From assembly GCA_900768725.1 (NCBI GenBank), contig CAAGDU010000147.1:1-5661 (forward strand): a stretch of DNA of 5,661 nucleotides, written 5' to 3'. Of this stretch, positions 1 to 5,661 are shown one piece after another. The DNA comes from Bacteroidales bacterium. GTDB lineage: Bacteria > Bacteroidota > Bacteroidia > Bacteroidales > Paludibacteraceae. How positions within the stretch are numbered: the stretch's first letter is position 1; every line of letters begins with the position of its first letter. The translations under genes and the position numbers were made by a program. Below the pieces are notes generated by a model, which ran no database searches, was not told the origin of the DNA, and saw nothing but the letters and a program-made list of their open reading frames with translations.

Positions 1-1469
1 GAATAGACCGCACCAACACCTTGCGTTTGGCACCCACAGGCAAAGGGGATTCCGTCGTGCCCATGGAATTGTCTGAGTTCCGGCGCGACCAACTCCTTCT
101 CGCTGTACATGTGTGGAACCAACAGGACGGTGAGCGTCAGCGCGAACTATCGCCTATGGACTATATCGCGTGGAGCGAGATAACGCTGTCCGATACCTTT
201 GATACTTCCAACTATGACCCTTATCGCCCCGAGTACCACCATACGCCCCTCTACGGTTGGATGAACGACCCCAATGGCATGTTCTACCGCGACGGCGTTT
301 GGCATCTCTACTACCAGTACAACCCCTATTGCTCGCTGTGGCAGAACATGAGTTGGGGACACTCCACCTCCACCGACCTTATCCATTGGGAGCACCAACC
401 GATGGCATTGCAGCCCGATGTGATAGGAACAATCTTCTCCGGCTCTTCCGTCATCGACCACGAGGGTACGGCGGGCTTTGGAAAAGGATCCGTGGTGGCG
501 ATGTACACATCCGCAGAACTGATGGGGCAATGCCAGGCATTGGCATACAGCACCGACAACGGGCAGACCTTCACCAAGTACGAGGGCAACCCTATCATCA
601 CCGAGGCAATACCCGACTTCCGCGACCCCAACTTCTTCTGGAACGAAGAGACCAAGGAGTGGAACCTCGTGCTCGCGTGTGGGCAAGAAATGCGTTTCTA
701 TGCTTCCGACGACCTGAAGCAATGGCGCTATCTCTCCGCCTTTGGCAGCAACTACGGCTGCCACTCGGGCGTATGGGAATGTCCCGACCTCTTCCCGCTC
801 AAGGACGAGCAGGGCAACACCCACTGGGTGCTTATCTGCAATATCAACCCGGGCGGACCAGCCGGCGGCTCCGCGGCGCAGTACTTCGTCGGACAATGGG
901 ACGGCAAGACCTTCACTTGCAAGCATACCGACACACGCTGGATGGACTATGGCAAGGACCATTACGCCACGGTCTCCTTCAGTAACGCCCCTGACGGGCG
1001 ACGCACCGTCATCGGATGGATGAGCAACTGGCAGTATGCCAACCAAGTGCCCACCAAGCAGTTCCGTTCCGCCAACACCATCGCACGCGACCTCTTCCTC
1101 TATACCGTCAAGGGGGAACTCTATCTGGGCTCCCGCCCTGCACCCGAATACGACGGAAAGGGGCTCGACCAAGTGGTGAAAATCAAGTCGCAGAAGAAGC
1201 CCACCGTGGTTACCCTCAGCAACGAGCAGGGAGAAGAGTTCGTCATCACCTACGACCCCAAAGCCATGACCCTGACGGTGGACCGCTCAAAGAGTGGGGT
1301 AGTGGACTTCTCCACAGACTTCCCCGTACCGGCTACTGCTCCCGTACACCGCAAACTGACCTCCCTGCGTATCTTCATCGACCGCTGCTCCGTAGAAGTC
1401 TTTGGCAACAACGGCGATGTTTGCCTCACCTCCCTCGTCTTCCCGCAAAGTACATTAACATTAAATTAA
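1..1469 (+). CDS. GH32 fructan hydrolase (levanase/inulinase/beta-fructosidase type), 5' end outside window
   Basis: Hydrolyses fructosyl bonds in fructans or sucrose, probably in the periplasm or at the cell surface; any signal peptide lies upstream. The frame is open to the left edge (first full codon at base 3), so the TTG at 21 is not a credible start. Numbering from base 3, residues 1 to about 65 look like the end of an N-terminal beta-sandwich of the kind seen on Bacteroides GH32 enzymes (DUF4980-like, tentative). The five-bladed propeller follows, with WMNDPNG at 86-92 (nucleophile Asp89), FSGS at 145-148, RDP at 207-209 (transition-state Asp208) and WECPD at 258-262 (acid/base Glu259), so the catalytic triad is intact. 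A C-terminal beta-sandwich closes the protein (DRSKSGVVDF, then FIDRCSVEVFG). That domain looks shorter than usual after SRPAPEY near residue 380. Family assignment is firm; levan versus inulin preference cannot be read. It is probably first or internal in an operon with the downstream permease and fructokinase. Confidence 0.95.
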   Translation, partial: IDRTNTLRLAPTGKGDSVVPMELSEFRRDQLLLAVHVWNQQDGERQRELSPMDYIAWSEITLSDTFDTSNYDPYRPEYHHTPLYGWMNDPNGMFYRDGVWHLYYQYNPYCSLWQNMSWGHSTSTDLIHWEHQPMALQPDVIGTIFSGSSVIDHEGTAGFGKGSVVAMYTSAELMGQCQALAYSTDNGQTFTKYEGNPIITEAIPDFRDPNFFWNEETKEWNLVLACGQEMRFYASDDLKQWRYLSAFGSNYGCHSGVWECPDLFPLKDEQGNTHWVLICNINPGGPAGGSAAQYFVGQWDGKTFTCKHTDTRWMDYGKDHYATVSFSNAPDGRRTVIGWMSNWQYANQVPTKQFRSANTIARDLFLYTVKGELYLGSRPAPEYDGKGLDQVVKIKSQKKPTVVTLSNEQGEEFVITYDPKAMTLTVDRSKSGVVDFSTDFPVPATAPVHRKLTSLRIFIDRCSVEVFGNNGDVCLTSLVFPQSTLTLN

Positions 1470-1474
1470 ATCGT

Positions 1475-1623
1475 GTTAGACCGCTGTCCGGGTACGCAGG
1501 CGTCCCCGCCTGCTGTTAGAAGTTAGACCGCGCTTTGCGCTGTTAGAAGTTAGACTGCATAGCATCAAACAGCGCAGCGGTCAAACCTCAAACAGCGTAG
1601 CGGTCAAACAACGAAGTGGTCTA
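1475..1623. repeat. REP/BIME-like palindromic intergenic element A
   Basis: Fills most of the gap between the hydrolase and the permease. It contains forward modules beginning GACCGC at 1479 and 1526, and a diverged GACTGC at 1553. Three opposite-orientation modules of the form AAACARCGNAGYGGTC follow at 1567-1582, 1590-1605 and 1606-1621. GACCGC (1526-1531) and GCGCTGTT (1537-1544) are complementary to GCGGTC (1577-1582) and AACAGCGC (1568-1575). The outermost GTTAGACC (1475-1482) resembles the complement of GGTCTAC (1617-1623). Bases 1512-1608 match 2822-2918 of element B at 93 of 97 positions. The layout resembles bacterial REP/BIME elements. It lies inside a probable transcript and could act there as an mRNA hairpin; that role is inference. 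Confidence 0.85.
1496..1513. repeat. GC-rich perfect hairpin inside element A
   Basis: GCAGGCG (1496-1502) and CGCCTGC (1507-1513) form a perfect 7-bp stem around a TCCC loop. No T-run follows, so it does not look like an intrinsic terminator. It lies in the first forward module of element A and has no counterpart in element B, where that module instead has a short GCGC-TTC-GCGC hairpin. Confidence 0.8.
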
Positions 1624-1647
1624 CTAATCTTTAATCTTTCATCCTTT

Positions 1648-2799
1648 ATGAAAAAAACTTCTTTTGGCGCACTCGCAGTAGTGATGCTCTGCTTCTTCAC
1701 CATGGGCTTTGTCGATTTGGTCGGCATTGCCAGTAACTATGTGCAGCAAGACCTCGGCTTGACCGACTCGCAGGCGAACATCATGCCTTCGCTGGTCTTC
1801 TTCTGGTTCCTTATCTTCTCTGTCCCGACGGGCATGCTGATGAATAAAATCGGCAGAAAGCGCACCGTTCTTCTCTCTATCGTCGTAACCGTTTTGTCGC
1901 TTATCCTGCCCATCTTCGGCAATTCTTATCCCCTGATGCTGGTGGCGTTCTCGCTCTTGGGTATCGGCAATGCCCTCATGCAGACTTCGCTCAATCCGCT
2001 GGTGTCGAATATCGTAACGGGCAACCTGTCGGCAACGCTCACGTTCGGTCAGTTCGTGAAAGCCATCGCTTCTTTCCTTGCGCCCTACATCGCTATGTGG
2101 GGGGCTACGCAGGTGCTGCCCTCTGCGGGTTTGGGCTGGCGCGTGCTCTTCCCTGTCTATGGTATCATCGGCGTGGTGGCTATCGTCTGCCTGTCGCTGA
2201 CCACTATCCACGAAGAGCCTGTGGCAAAAGGTAGCAACGTGGTGGACTGTTTCCGCCTGCTCGGCAAACCCTTCATCCTGCTTTGCTTCTTGAGTATCAT
2301 GTGCCACGTGGGTATCGATGTCGGCACCAACACCACTGCTCCCAAAATCCTTATCGAGCGCCTCGGGATGACGCTGGCTGAGGCGGGCTTTGCCACCTCG
2401 CTCTACTTCATCTTCCGTACCCTCGGCTGCCTCTCGGGCTCGGCTATCCTGCGCAAAGTGCCGGAGAAAGTGTTCTTCGCCATCTCGGTGGGGATGATTA
2501 TTGCGGCGATGATTATCCTTGCGGTGGCAGATGTGAAGTGGTTGCTCTATGTGGGTATTGCGTTGGTGGGATTTGGCAACTCCAACATCTTCTCCATCAC
2601 TTTTGCGCAGGCGCTCCAGCACGACCCCGACCACAAGAATGAGATTTCCGGATTGATGATTATGGGGCTCTTCGGCGGCACCATCTTCCCGCTTGCTATG
2701 GGCTTCATGTCCGACGCCATGGGCACTCTCGGTGCTGTCCTCGTGATGGGTATAGGCGCCCTCTACCTCGCCGGCTTCACATTGAAAATCAAGAAATAG
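1648..2799 (+). CDS. FHS/FucP-like MFS sugar permease, probably fructose importer
   Basis: Inner-membrane transporter of the major facilitator superfamily, most like the fucose/glucose/galactose:H+ symporter branch. At 383 residues it is complete and carries about twelve hydrophobic segments, roughly at 7-27, 45-67, 73-91, 96-118, 138-153, 165-187, 205-226, 245-265, 275-294, 298-320, 333-355 and 360-379. The loop between segments 2 and 3 carries a motif-A-like GMLMNKIGRKRT (62-73). GNALMQTSLNPLVS (107-120) is the characteristic segment 4 pattern of FHS permeases. The ATG at 1648 begins MKKTSFG directly before the first helix, and no Shine-Dalgarno site is visible, as usual in Bacteroidetes. 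Position between a fructan hydrolase and a fructokinase points to fructose as substrate; this rests on context, and glucose or another hexose is possible. Both flanking gaps hold copies of the same palindromic repeat. Confidence 0.92.
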   Translation: MKKTSFGALAVVMLCFFTMGFVDLVGIASNYVQQDLGLTDSQANIMPSLVFFWFLIFSVPTGMLMNKIGRKRTVLLSIVVTVLSLILPIFGNSYPLMLVAFSLLGIGNALMQTSLNPLVSNIVTGNLSATLTFGQFVKAIASFLAPYIAMWGATQVLPSAGLGWRVLFPVYGIIGVVAIVCLSLTTIHEEPVAKGSNVVDCFRLLGKPFILLCFLSIMCHVGIDVGTNTTAPKILIERLGMTLAEAGFATSLYFIFRTLGCLSGSAILRKVPEKVFFAISVGMIIAAMIILAVADVKWLLYVGIALVGFGNSNIFSITFAQALQHDPDHKNEISGLMIMGLFGGTIFPLAMGFMSDAMGTLGAVLVMGIGALYLAGFTLKIKK

Positions 2800-2808
2800 T
2801 CTCATATT

Positions 2809-2862
2809 GACCGCGCTTCGCGCTGTTAGAAGTTAGACCGCGCTTCGCGCTGTTAGAAGTTA
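2809..2862. repeat. Perfect 27-bp tandem duplication within element B
   Basis: Bases 2809-2835 and 2836-2862 are identical 27-mers. Each has a GACCGC head, a GCGC-TTC-GCGC mini-hairpin and the tail TGTTAGAAGTTA. The third position, 2863 onward, starts with the related GACTGC and then diverges. Element A has the matching second unit (1526-1552) with one T/C change in the mini-hairpin loop. Its first unit is instead enlarged by the GC-rich hairpin. Confidence 0.9.
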
Positions 2863-2915
2863 GACTGCATAGCATCAAACAGCGCAGCGGTCTAACCTCA
2901 AACAGCGAAGCGTTC
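2809..2915. repeat. REP/BIME-like palindromic intergenic element B
   Basis: Fills most of the gap between permease and fructokinase. Two forward modules starting GACCGCGCTTCGCGCTG lie at 2809 and 2836. Opposite-orientation modules follow at 2877-2892 (AAACAGCGCAGCGGTC) and 2900-2915 (AAACAGCGAAGCGTTC). The arms nest. Bases 2836-2841 and 2847-2854 are complementary to 2887-2892 and 2878-2885. The reverse complement of 2887-2907 matches 2821-2841 at 19 of 21 positions. Together they could form one long imperfect hairpin with a terminal loop of about 23 nt. It shares a 97-bp core with element A (2822-2918 against 1512-1608; differences at 1536, 1583, 1598 and 1603). No T-run or Bacteroidetes promoter was found in it. 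Confidence 0.87.
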
Positions 2916-2932
2916 AAAAAAACATAATTATC

Positions 2933-3850
2933 ATGCAATACATCATAGGTCTCGGAGAGGTGCTTTTCGACTGCCTCCCCACAGGGCGCAAGTTAGGTGG
3001 TGCGCCTGCAAACTTCGTCTTTCACGCTTCCCAGTTCTTCCCTGCCGGAGAACCAATCCAAGGCTGTGCCATCTCTGCCATCGGCAACGATGACTTGGGC
3101 AAAGAGGTTACCGACATACTGGACGGGGTAGGCTTGCACTATTGCCTGCCGAAAGTGGATTTCCCCACGGGCACGGTGCAGGTAACGCTCAACGAGCAGG
3201 GCGTGCCGCAATATGAGATTTGCTTGGGCGTAGCGTGGGACAACGTACCCCTCACCGATGAAATCATGGCTGTAGCCAAGCAGGCGCGCGTCATCTGCTT
3301 TGGCTCGTTGGCACAACGCTCGGAGGTGAGTCGCAAGACCATACAGGCAATCCTCGATGCTGCGCCTGCCGATTGCATGAAGGTGTTCGACATCAACCTT
3401 CGCCAACAGTGGTACAACCGCGAGGTGATTATCGGCTCGCTCAAACGCTGCAACATCCTCAAAATCAACGATGAGGAGTTGCAGATAGTAGCGCCTATGT
3501 TGCTCGGTGTGGAGACGGAGACTGACCGCCTCATCGCGGAGGACAAGGAGATGACCTTGCGCGTCTGCCGTGCGATGATTGAGTTGTACGACCTGCAGAT
3601 GGTGATTCTCACCTGCGGCACCAACGGCTCGTATGTCATCACGCTCGACGACTGCTCTTTCCTGCCCACGCCGCGTGTGGAGGTAGCGGATACGGTAGGC
3701 GCCGGCGACAGTTTCACCGGCACCTTCGTGGCGCAACTCCTGCTCGGACGCTCCATCCCCGAGGCACACCAAAGAGCCGTGGCGGTCTCCGCCTTCGTCT
3801 GCACGCAGCACGGTCCCATGCCCATCCTGCCGGAGGAATTAAAAGGATAG
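2933..3850 (+). CDS. Fructokinase, PfkB/ribokinase family
   Basis: Cytoplasmic ATP-dependent sugar kinase, most likely converting fructose to fructose 6-phosphate (EC 2.7.1.4). At 305 residues it has normal family length. The N-terminal GEVLFDCLPTGRKLGGAPANF (from residue 8) holds the sugar-binding Asp13 and the GGAPAN pattern of fructokinases. FDINLRQQWY (152-161) and LKINDEE (176-182) are typical mid-domain motifs. TCGTNGS (227-233) belongs to the nucleotide site. DTVGAGDSF (253-261) is the PfkB signature 2 with the anion hole and catalytic base Asp259. The ATG at 2933 directly precedes the first beta strand and is the natural start; no Shine-Dalgarno site is seen. It is the last gene of the fructose module. 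No terminator hairpin was found before the next promoter, so read-through into the dehydrogenase gene is possible. Fructose specificity follows from sequence resemblance plus neighbours; another hexose is less likely. Confidence 0.93.
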   Translation: MQYIIGLGEVLFDCLPTGRKLGGAPANFVFHASQFFPAGEPIQGCAISAIGNDDLGKEVTDILDGVGLHYCLPKVDFPTGTVQVTLNEQGVPQYEICLGVAWDNVPLTDEIMAVAKQARVICFGSLAQRSEVSRKTIQAILDAAPADCMKVFDINLRQQWYNREVIIGSLKRCNILKINDEELQIVAPMLLGVETETDRLIAEDKEMTLRVCRAMIELYDLQMVILTCGTNGSYVITLDDCSFLPTPRVEVADTVGAGDSFTGTFVAQLLLGRSIPEAHQRAVAVSAFVCTQHGPMPILPEELKG

Positions 3851-3859
3851 TCTAAAAAG

Positions 3860-3890
3860 TTGTATATATCAAAAAAAAACACTACCTTTG
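3860..3890 (+). promoter_or_regulatory. Bacteroidetes-type primary sigma factor promoter
   Basis: TTG at 3860-3862 and TACCTTTG at 3883-3890 are separated by 20 bp. They match the Bacteroidetes -33 TTTG / -7 TAnnTTTG consensus, which uses a spacer of about 19-21 bp. The spacer is A/T-rich with an A9 run. Transcription would start near 3897, leaving a leader of about 23 nt before the ATG at 3920. This sets the dehydrogenase apart as its own transcription unit. Confidence 0.85.
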
Positions 3891-3899
3891 CAGCCGAAT

Positions 3900-3913
3900 T
3901 TGAAACTTGAAAC
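3900..3913 (+). repeat. Tandem heptamer TTGAAAC x2 in the dehydrogenase leader
   Basis: TTGAAAC occurs twice back to back, ending 6 nt before the ATG. The near-identical TTGAAAT pair lies at 4782-4795, just after the same gene. The first pair falls in the predicted 5' leader. Its function is unknown; an A-rich, unstructured translation start region is the plain explanation. Confidence 0.6.
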
Positions 3914-3919
3914 TACATT

Positions 3920-4777
3920 ATGACTAAGGTTGCAATTATTGGTTACGGCAATATCGGCAAAGCCGTGGAGCAGGCGGTGCTTGCTGCCGAGGATATGACC
4001 CTCGCGGGAGTGTTTCATCATACAGATTCGCTGGACGCGCTGGACGCCGATGTCTGTGTGCTCTGTACGCCCACGCGCGAGGTGCCGTCGTTCGCCAAGC
4101 AGTTGGCGGCAAGAGGTATCTGCACGGTCGATTCGTTTGATATCCACGGACAGATTTTGGACTATCGTGCGCAGTTGCTGCCTCTGACCCGCAAACAGCA
4201 GTCGGTGAGCATCATCGCAGCCGGTTGGGACCCGGGGAGCGACTCCGTGGTACGCGCATTGCTGCTGGCGATGGCACCGCAGGGGCTTACCTACACCAAC
4301 TTCGGTCCCGGGCGCTCTATGGGACACACCGTGGCAGCGAAGAGTATCAAGGGCGTGAAGAACGCACTGTCGATGACCATCCCGTTGGGAACGGGTATCC
4401 ACCGCCGCATGGTGTATGTGGAGTTGGAGGACGGCGCGGACTTCCACACCGTGGAGCACAACCTGCTGCGCGATGATTACTTCGCCCACGACGAGACGCA
4501 CGTGATAGAGGTGCCCTCGGTGGAGGCGCTTAACAACGTGGCGCATGGCGTACACCTCGTGCGCAACGGCGTGTCGGCAAACATGCACAACCAGAACTTC
4601 GAGTTCAACATGACCATCAATAACCCCGCGCTCACCGGTCAGATTCTCGTGGCGTGTGCACGCGCCGCAGTGCGCATGCAGCAGCGAGGGCAGTGCGGTT
4701 GCTTCACGATGATTGAACTCGCGCCCATCGACCTCCTCCCCGGCACCACCGAAGAGAACATCAAGGCATTGGTATAA
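3920..4777 (+). CDS. ddh: meso-Diaminopimelate dehydrogenase
   Basis: Catalyses reversible reductive amination of L-2-amino-6-oxopimelate (tetrahydrodipicolinate) to meso-diaminopimelate (EC 1.4.1.16), feeding lysine and peptidoglycan synthesis in the cytoplasm. Over 285 residues it shows the Rossmann motif GYGNIG (8-13), CTPTREV (49-55), VDSFDIHG (70-77), AAGWDPGSDS (100-109), NFGPGRSMGH (127-136), IPLGTGIHRRMVY (154-166) and CGCFTMIELAP (259-269), all in the order of the Ddh family. The stretch between the second Rossmann strand and CTPTR (about 31-48) is roughly 14 residues shorter than in the Corynebacterium enzyme as I recall it. HHT stands where that enzyme has the NADP-phosphate-binding SRR. 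Cofactor use may therefore differ. The ATG at 3920 follows a consensus promoter with a short leader. The function is unrelated to the upstream fructose genes. Confidence 0.93.
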   Translation: MTKVAIIGYGNIGKAVEQAVLAAEDMTLAGVFHHTDSLDALDADVCVLCTPTREVPSFAKQLAARGICTVDSFDIHGQILDYRAQLLPLTRKQQSVSIIAAGWDPGSDSVVRALLLAMAPQGLTYTNFGPGRSMGHTVAAKSIKGVKNALSMTIPLGTGIHRRMVYVELEDGADFHTVEHNLLRDDYFAHDETHVIEVPSVEALNNVAHGVHLVRNGVSANMHNQNFEFNMTINNPALTGQILVACARAAVRMQQRGQCGCFTMIELAPIDLLPGTTEENIKALV

Positions 4778-4781
4778 AGAG

Positions 4782-4795
4782 TTGAAATTTGAAAT
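4782..4795. repeat. Tandem heptamer TTGAAAT x2 after the dehydrogenase gene
   Basis: TTGAAAT occurs twice in tandem, beginning 5 nt after the stop codon and ending a few bases before the terminator hairpin. It differs from the pair before the gene only in the last base of each unit. No function is assigned. Confidence 0.55.
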
Positions 4796-4798
4796 GAT

Positions 4799-4839
4799 AA
4801 CAAAAAGAGGCTTTCCCATGTAGGATAGCCTCTTTTGTT
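4799..4839. terminator. Bidirectional Rho-independent terminator between convergent genes
   Basis: AAAAGAGGCT (4803-4812) and AGCCTCTTTT (4827-4836) form a perfect 10-bp stem. TCC (4814-4816) and GGA (4823-4825) can add an inner stem. On the plus strand the stem runs into TTTTGTTTTATCTTTT; on the minus strand it runs into a T5 run followed by GTT. It lies 21 nt after the dehydrogenase stop and next to the stop of the minus-strand gene, so it can serve both. Confidence 0.9.
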
Positions 4840-5661
4840 TTATCTTTTCCACCAGTCGTCTTCTTCCTCGCATATGAGACGCGCCAGTTCGTTCATCACC
4901 ATACACATCTGTCGGCTGACGGTAGTGTCGCGTTGGTATTGATATTTCCAGCAGGAGATTTGGAGCAACTGTCCTTCCGCACAATAGTAAAATCGGTTGC
5001 CCGTGGGCTTATAGGCAGTGCTCATACCGTTGTCTAAAATCTCAATGACGGGATATCCCGCTTGCAGGAGTTGGTCGCGGATGTCTCGCTCGTGCGGACT
5101 GATAAATGCAGAGACGATAACAGCCCCTGCTTCGGCTTCACGCAATACGGCAGCGGTCTGTTCTTCCCGCCTATTCTCATCGGCGCGGTGGCATATCAAT
5201 GGGCGTTTGCGACTATTGAGCAATAGGTCTCGCTTGCCGATATACGTAAGCAATAGACTATGGGGCGATATATCGCTATGCATGAGTCGCGGCTGTATGC
5301 CTTCCCATGCTTGATTCTGCGCTGCAACATCTCGGGCGAAAAGGGCGTCGGCGAGTAGCCCTTTTCGGGCACGGTCTTCCGTCCAATTAGCACTCCGCTG
5401 ATTACGATATATCGCAAAACAATCGCGTGCGGCTCCCTTGATGATTCGGCGTTCGGGGTTACTGCGGATATAGGCGATTTTTGTCTCCACCTCTTCGGGA
5501 GTGAGGGGGATGGTATCGTTGTAGCCGGATGTGAAAAGGGACGGTCCGCGGCGGCTGCTCAGGTGCTGGTAGTCCGTCCAACGCTTGTCGGTAACGCCGT
5601 CTCGGCGTCCTTGCATGTGGCGCCAATCTATGCCCAAGATATCCCAATACGCATGGGTGCA
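4840..5661 (-). CDS. RAYT/IS200-like (Y1) transposase-related protein with DprA/SLOG-like C-terminal extension, 5' end outside window
   Basis: The frame is open to the right edge (273 residues visible), so the TTG at 5637 is not taken as the start. Numbered from the codon at 5661-5659, RRGPSLFTSGYNDTI (37-51) followed by IAYIRSNPERR (62-72) matches the end of Y1 transposases of the REP-associated (RAYT) group. There the Tyr of a G-Y-x-D-x-I motif (Tyr47 here) is the strand-cleaving residue, and a Y-I-x-x-N-P helix follows. The HUH metal-binding motif would lie off-window. RAYTs normally end soon after this helix; here about 200 residues follow. AGAVIVSAFISPHERDI (178-194) and AGYPVIEILDNGM (201-213) resemble the alternating strand/helix pattern of DprA/Smf- or LOG-like Rossmann domains. 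The C-terminus is acidic/aromatic (EEEDDWWKR). The transposase call is fair and the Rossmann call tentative. No repeat or end signature is visible beside the gene in this window; the other side is unseen. Confidence 0.6.
   Translation of the reverse strand, partial: CTHAYWDILGIDWRHMQGRRDGVTDKRWTDYQHLSSRRGPSLFTSGYNDTIPLTPEEVETKIAYIRSNPERRIIKGAARDCFAIYRNQRSANWTEDRARKGLLADALFARDVAAQNQAWEGIQPRLMHSDISPHSLLLTYIGKRDLLLNSRKRPLICHRADENRREEQTAAVLREAEAGAVIVSAFISPHERDIRDQLLQAGYPVIEILDNGMSTAYKPTGNRFYYCAEGQLLQISCWKYQYQRDTTVSRQMCMVMNELARLICEEEDDWWKR

Noticed and set aside
147..1172. Minus-strand open frame opposite the GH32 gene
   Set aside because: Antisense of a gene with an intact catalytic triad; Val/Gly-rich with no motif.
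1475..1623. Element A as a CRISPR array or a terminator
   Set aside because: The modules alternate orientation and lack unique spacers of constant length, and no hairpin is followed by a T-run.
1625..1640. Possible TAnnTTTG promoter before the permease
   Set aside because: TAATCTTT lacks the final G and correct spacing of the T-run, and no -33 element sits at the right distance; co-transcription with the hydrolase is simpler.
1639..2805. Long minus-strand open frame (388 codons) opposite the permease
   Set aside because: Composition is dominated by His, Arg, Glu and Asp as expected from the antisense of a hydrophobic membrane protein, with no recognisable domain; the plus strand encodes a clear twelve-helix permease.
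3869..4984. Minus-strand open frame opposite the dehydrogenase
   Set aside because: His/Arg-rich antisense shadow that runs across the terminator and overlaps the transposase-related gene in another frame; no family resemblance.
5594..5608. ACGCCG-TCT-CGGCGT hairpin in the transposase-related gene
   Set aside because: A single 6-bp inverted repeat inside conserved-looking coding sequence (RRDGV); within chance expectation.

Overview
The window looks like a piece of a Bacteroidales chromosome (Bacteroides/Prevotella-like; genus not resolvable from this sequence alone). Four things support this: protein sequences typical of that order, absence of clear Shine-Dalgarno sites, a textbook Bacteroidetes promoter (TTG, 20 bp, TACCTTTG) ahead of the fourth gene, and a GH32 - FHS permease - fructokinase order like that of Bacteroides fructan-utilisation loci.

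Layout. Bases 1-1469 hold the 3' part of a GH32 fructan hydrolase (+). Bases 1475-1623 hold a modular palindromic intergenic element (element A). Bases 1648-2799 encode an FHS/FucP-like MFS sugar permease (+). Bases 2809-2915 hold a second copy of the element (element B). Bases 2933-3850 encode a PfkB fructokinase (+). A promoter at 3860-3890 then serves a meso-diaminopimelate dehydrogenase at 3920-4777 (+). A hairpin at 4799-4839 looks like a terminator for both strands. Bases 4840-5661 hold the 3' part of a convergent minus-strand gene: the end of a RAYT/IS200-like (Y1) transposase domain, followed by a roughly 200-residue extension with a DprA/SLOG-like stretch.

How the genes work together. 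The first three genes form a fructan/fructose module: the hydrolase releases fructose, the permease imports it across the inner membrane, and the kinase phosphorylates it. No SusC/SusD pair or sensor is inside the window. The dehydrogenase belongs to lysine/peptidoglycan metabolism and has its own promoter, so it is probably a separate unit.

The least ordinary content is the pair of REP/BIME-like elements. They share a 97-bp core with 93 identities, have nested inverted arms that could form long hairpins, and lie in both gaps of the fructose module. A RAYT-like gene lies about 1.9 kb away. RAYT proteins are known elsewhere to be associated with REP sequences, so a REP/RAYT-type system with an unusual fused C-terminal domain is the main hypothesis; the link between protein and repeats is inference.
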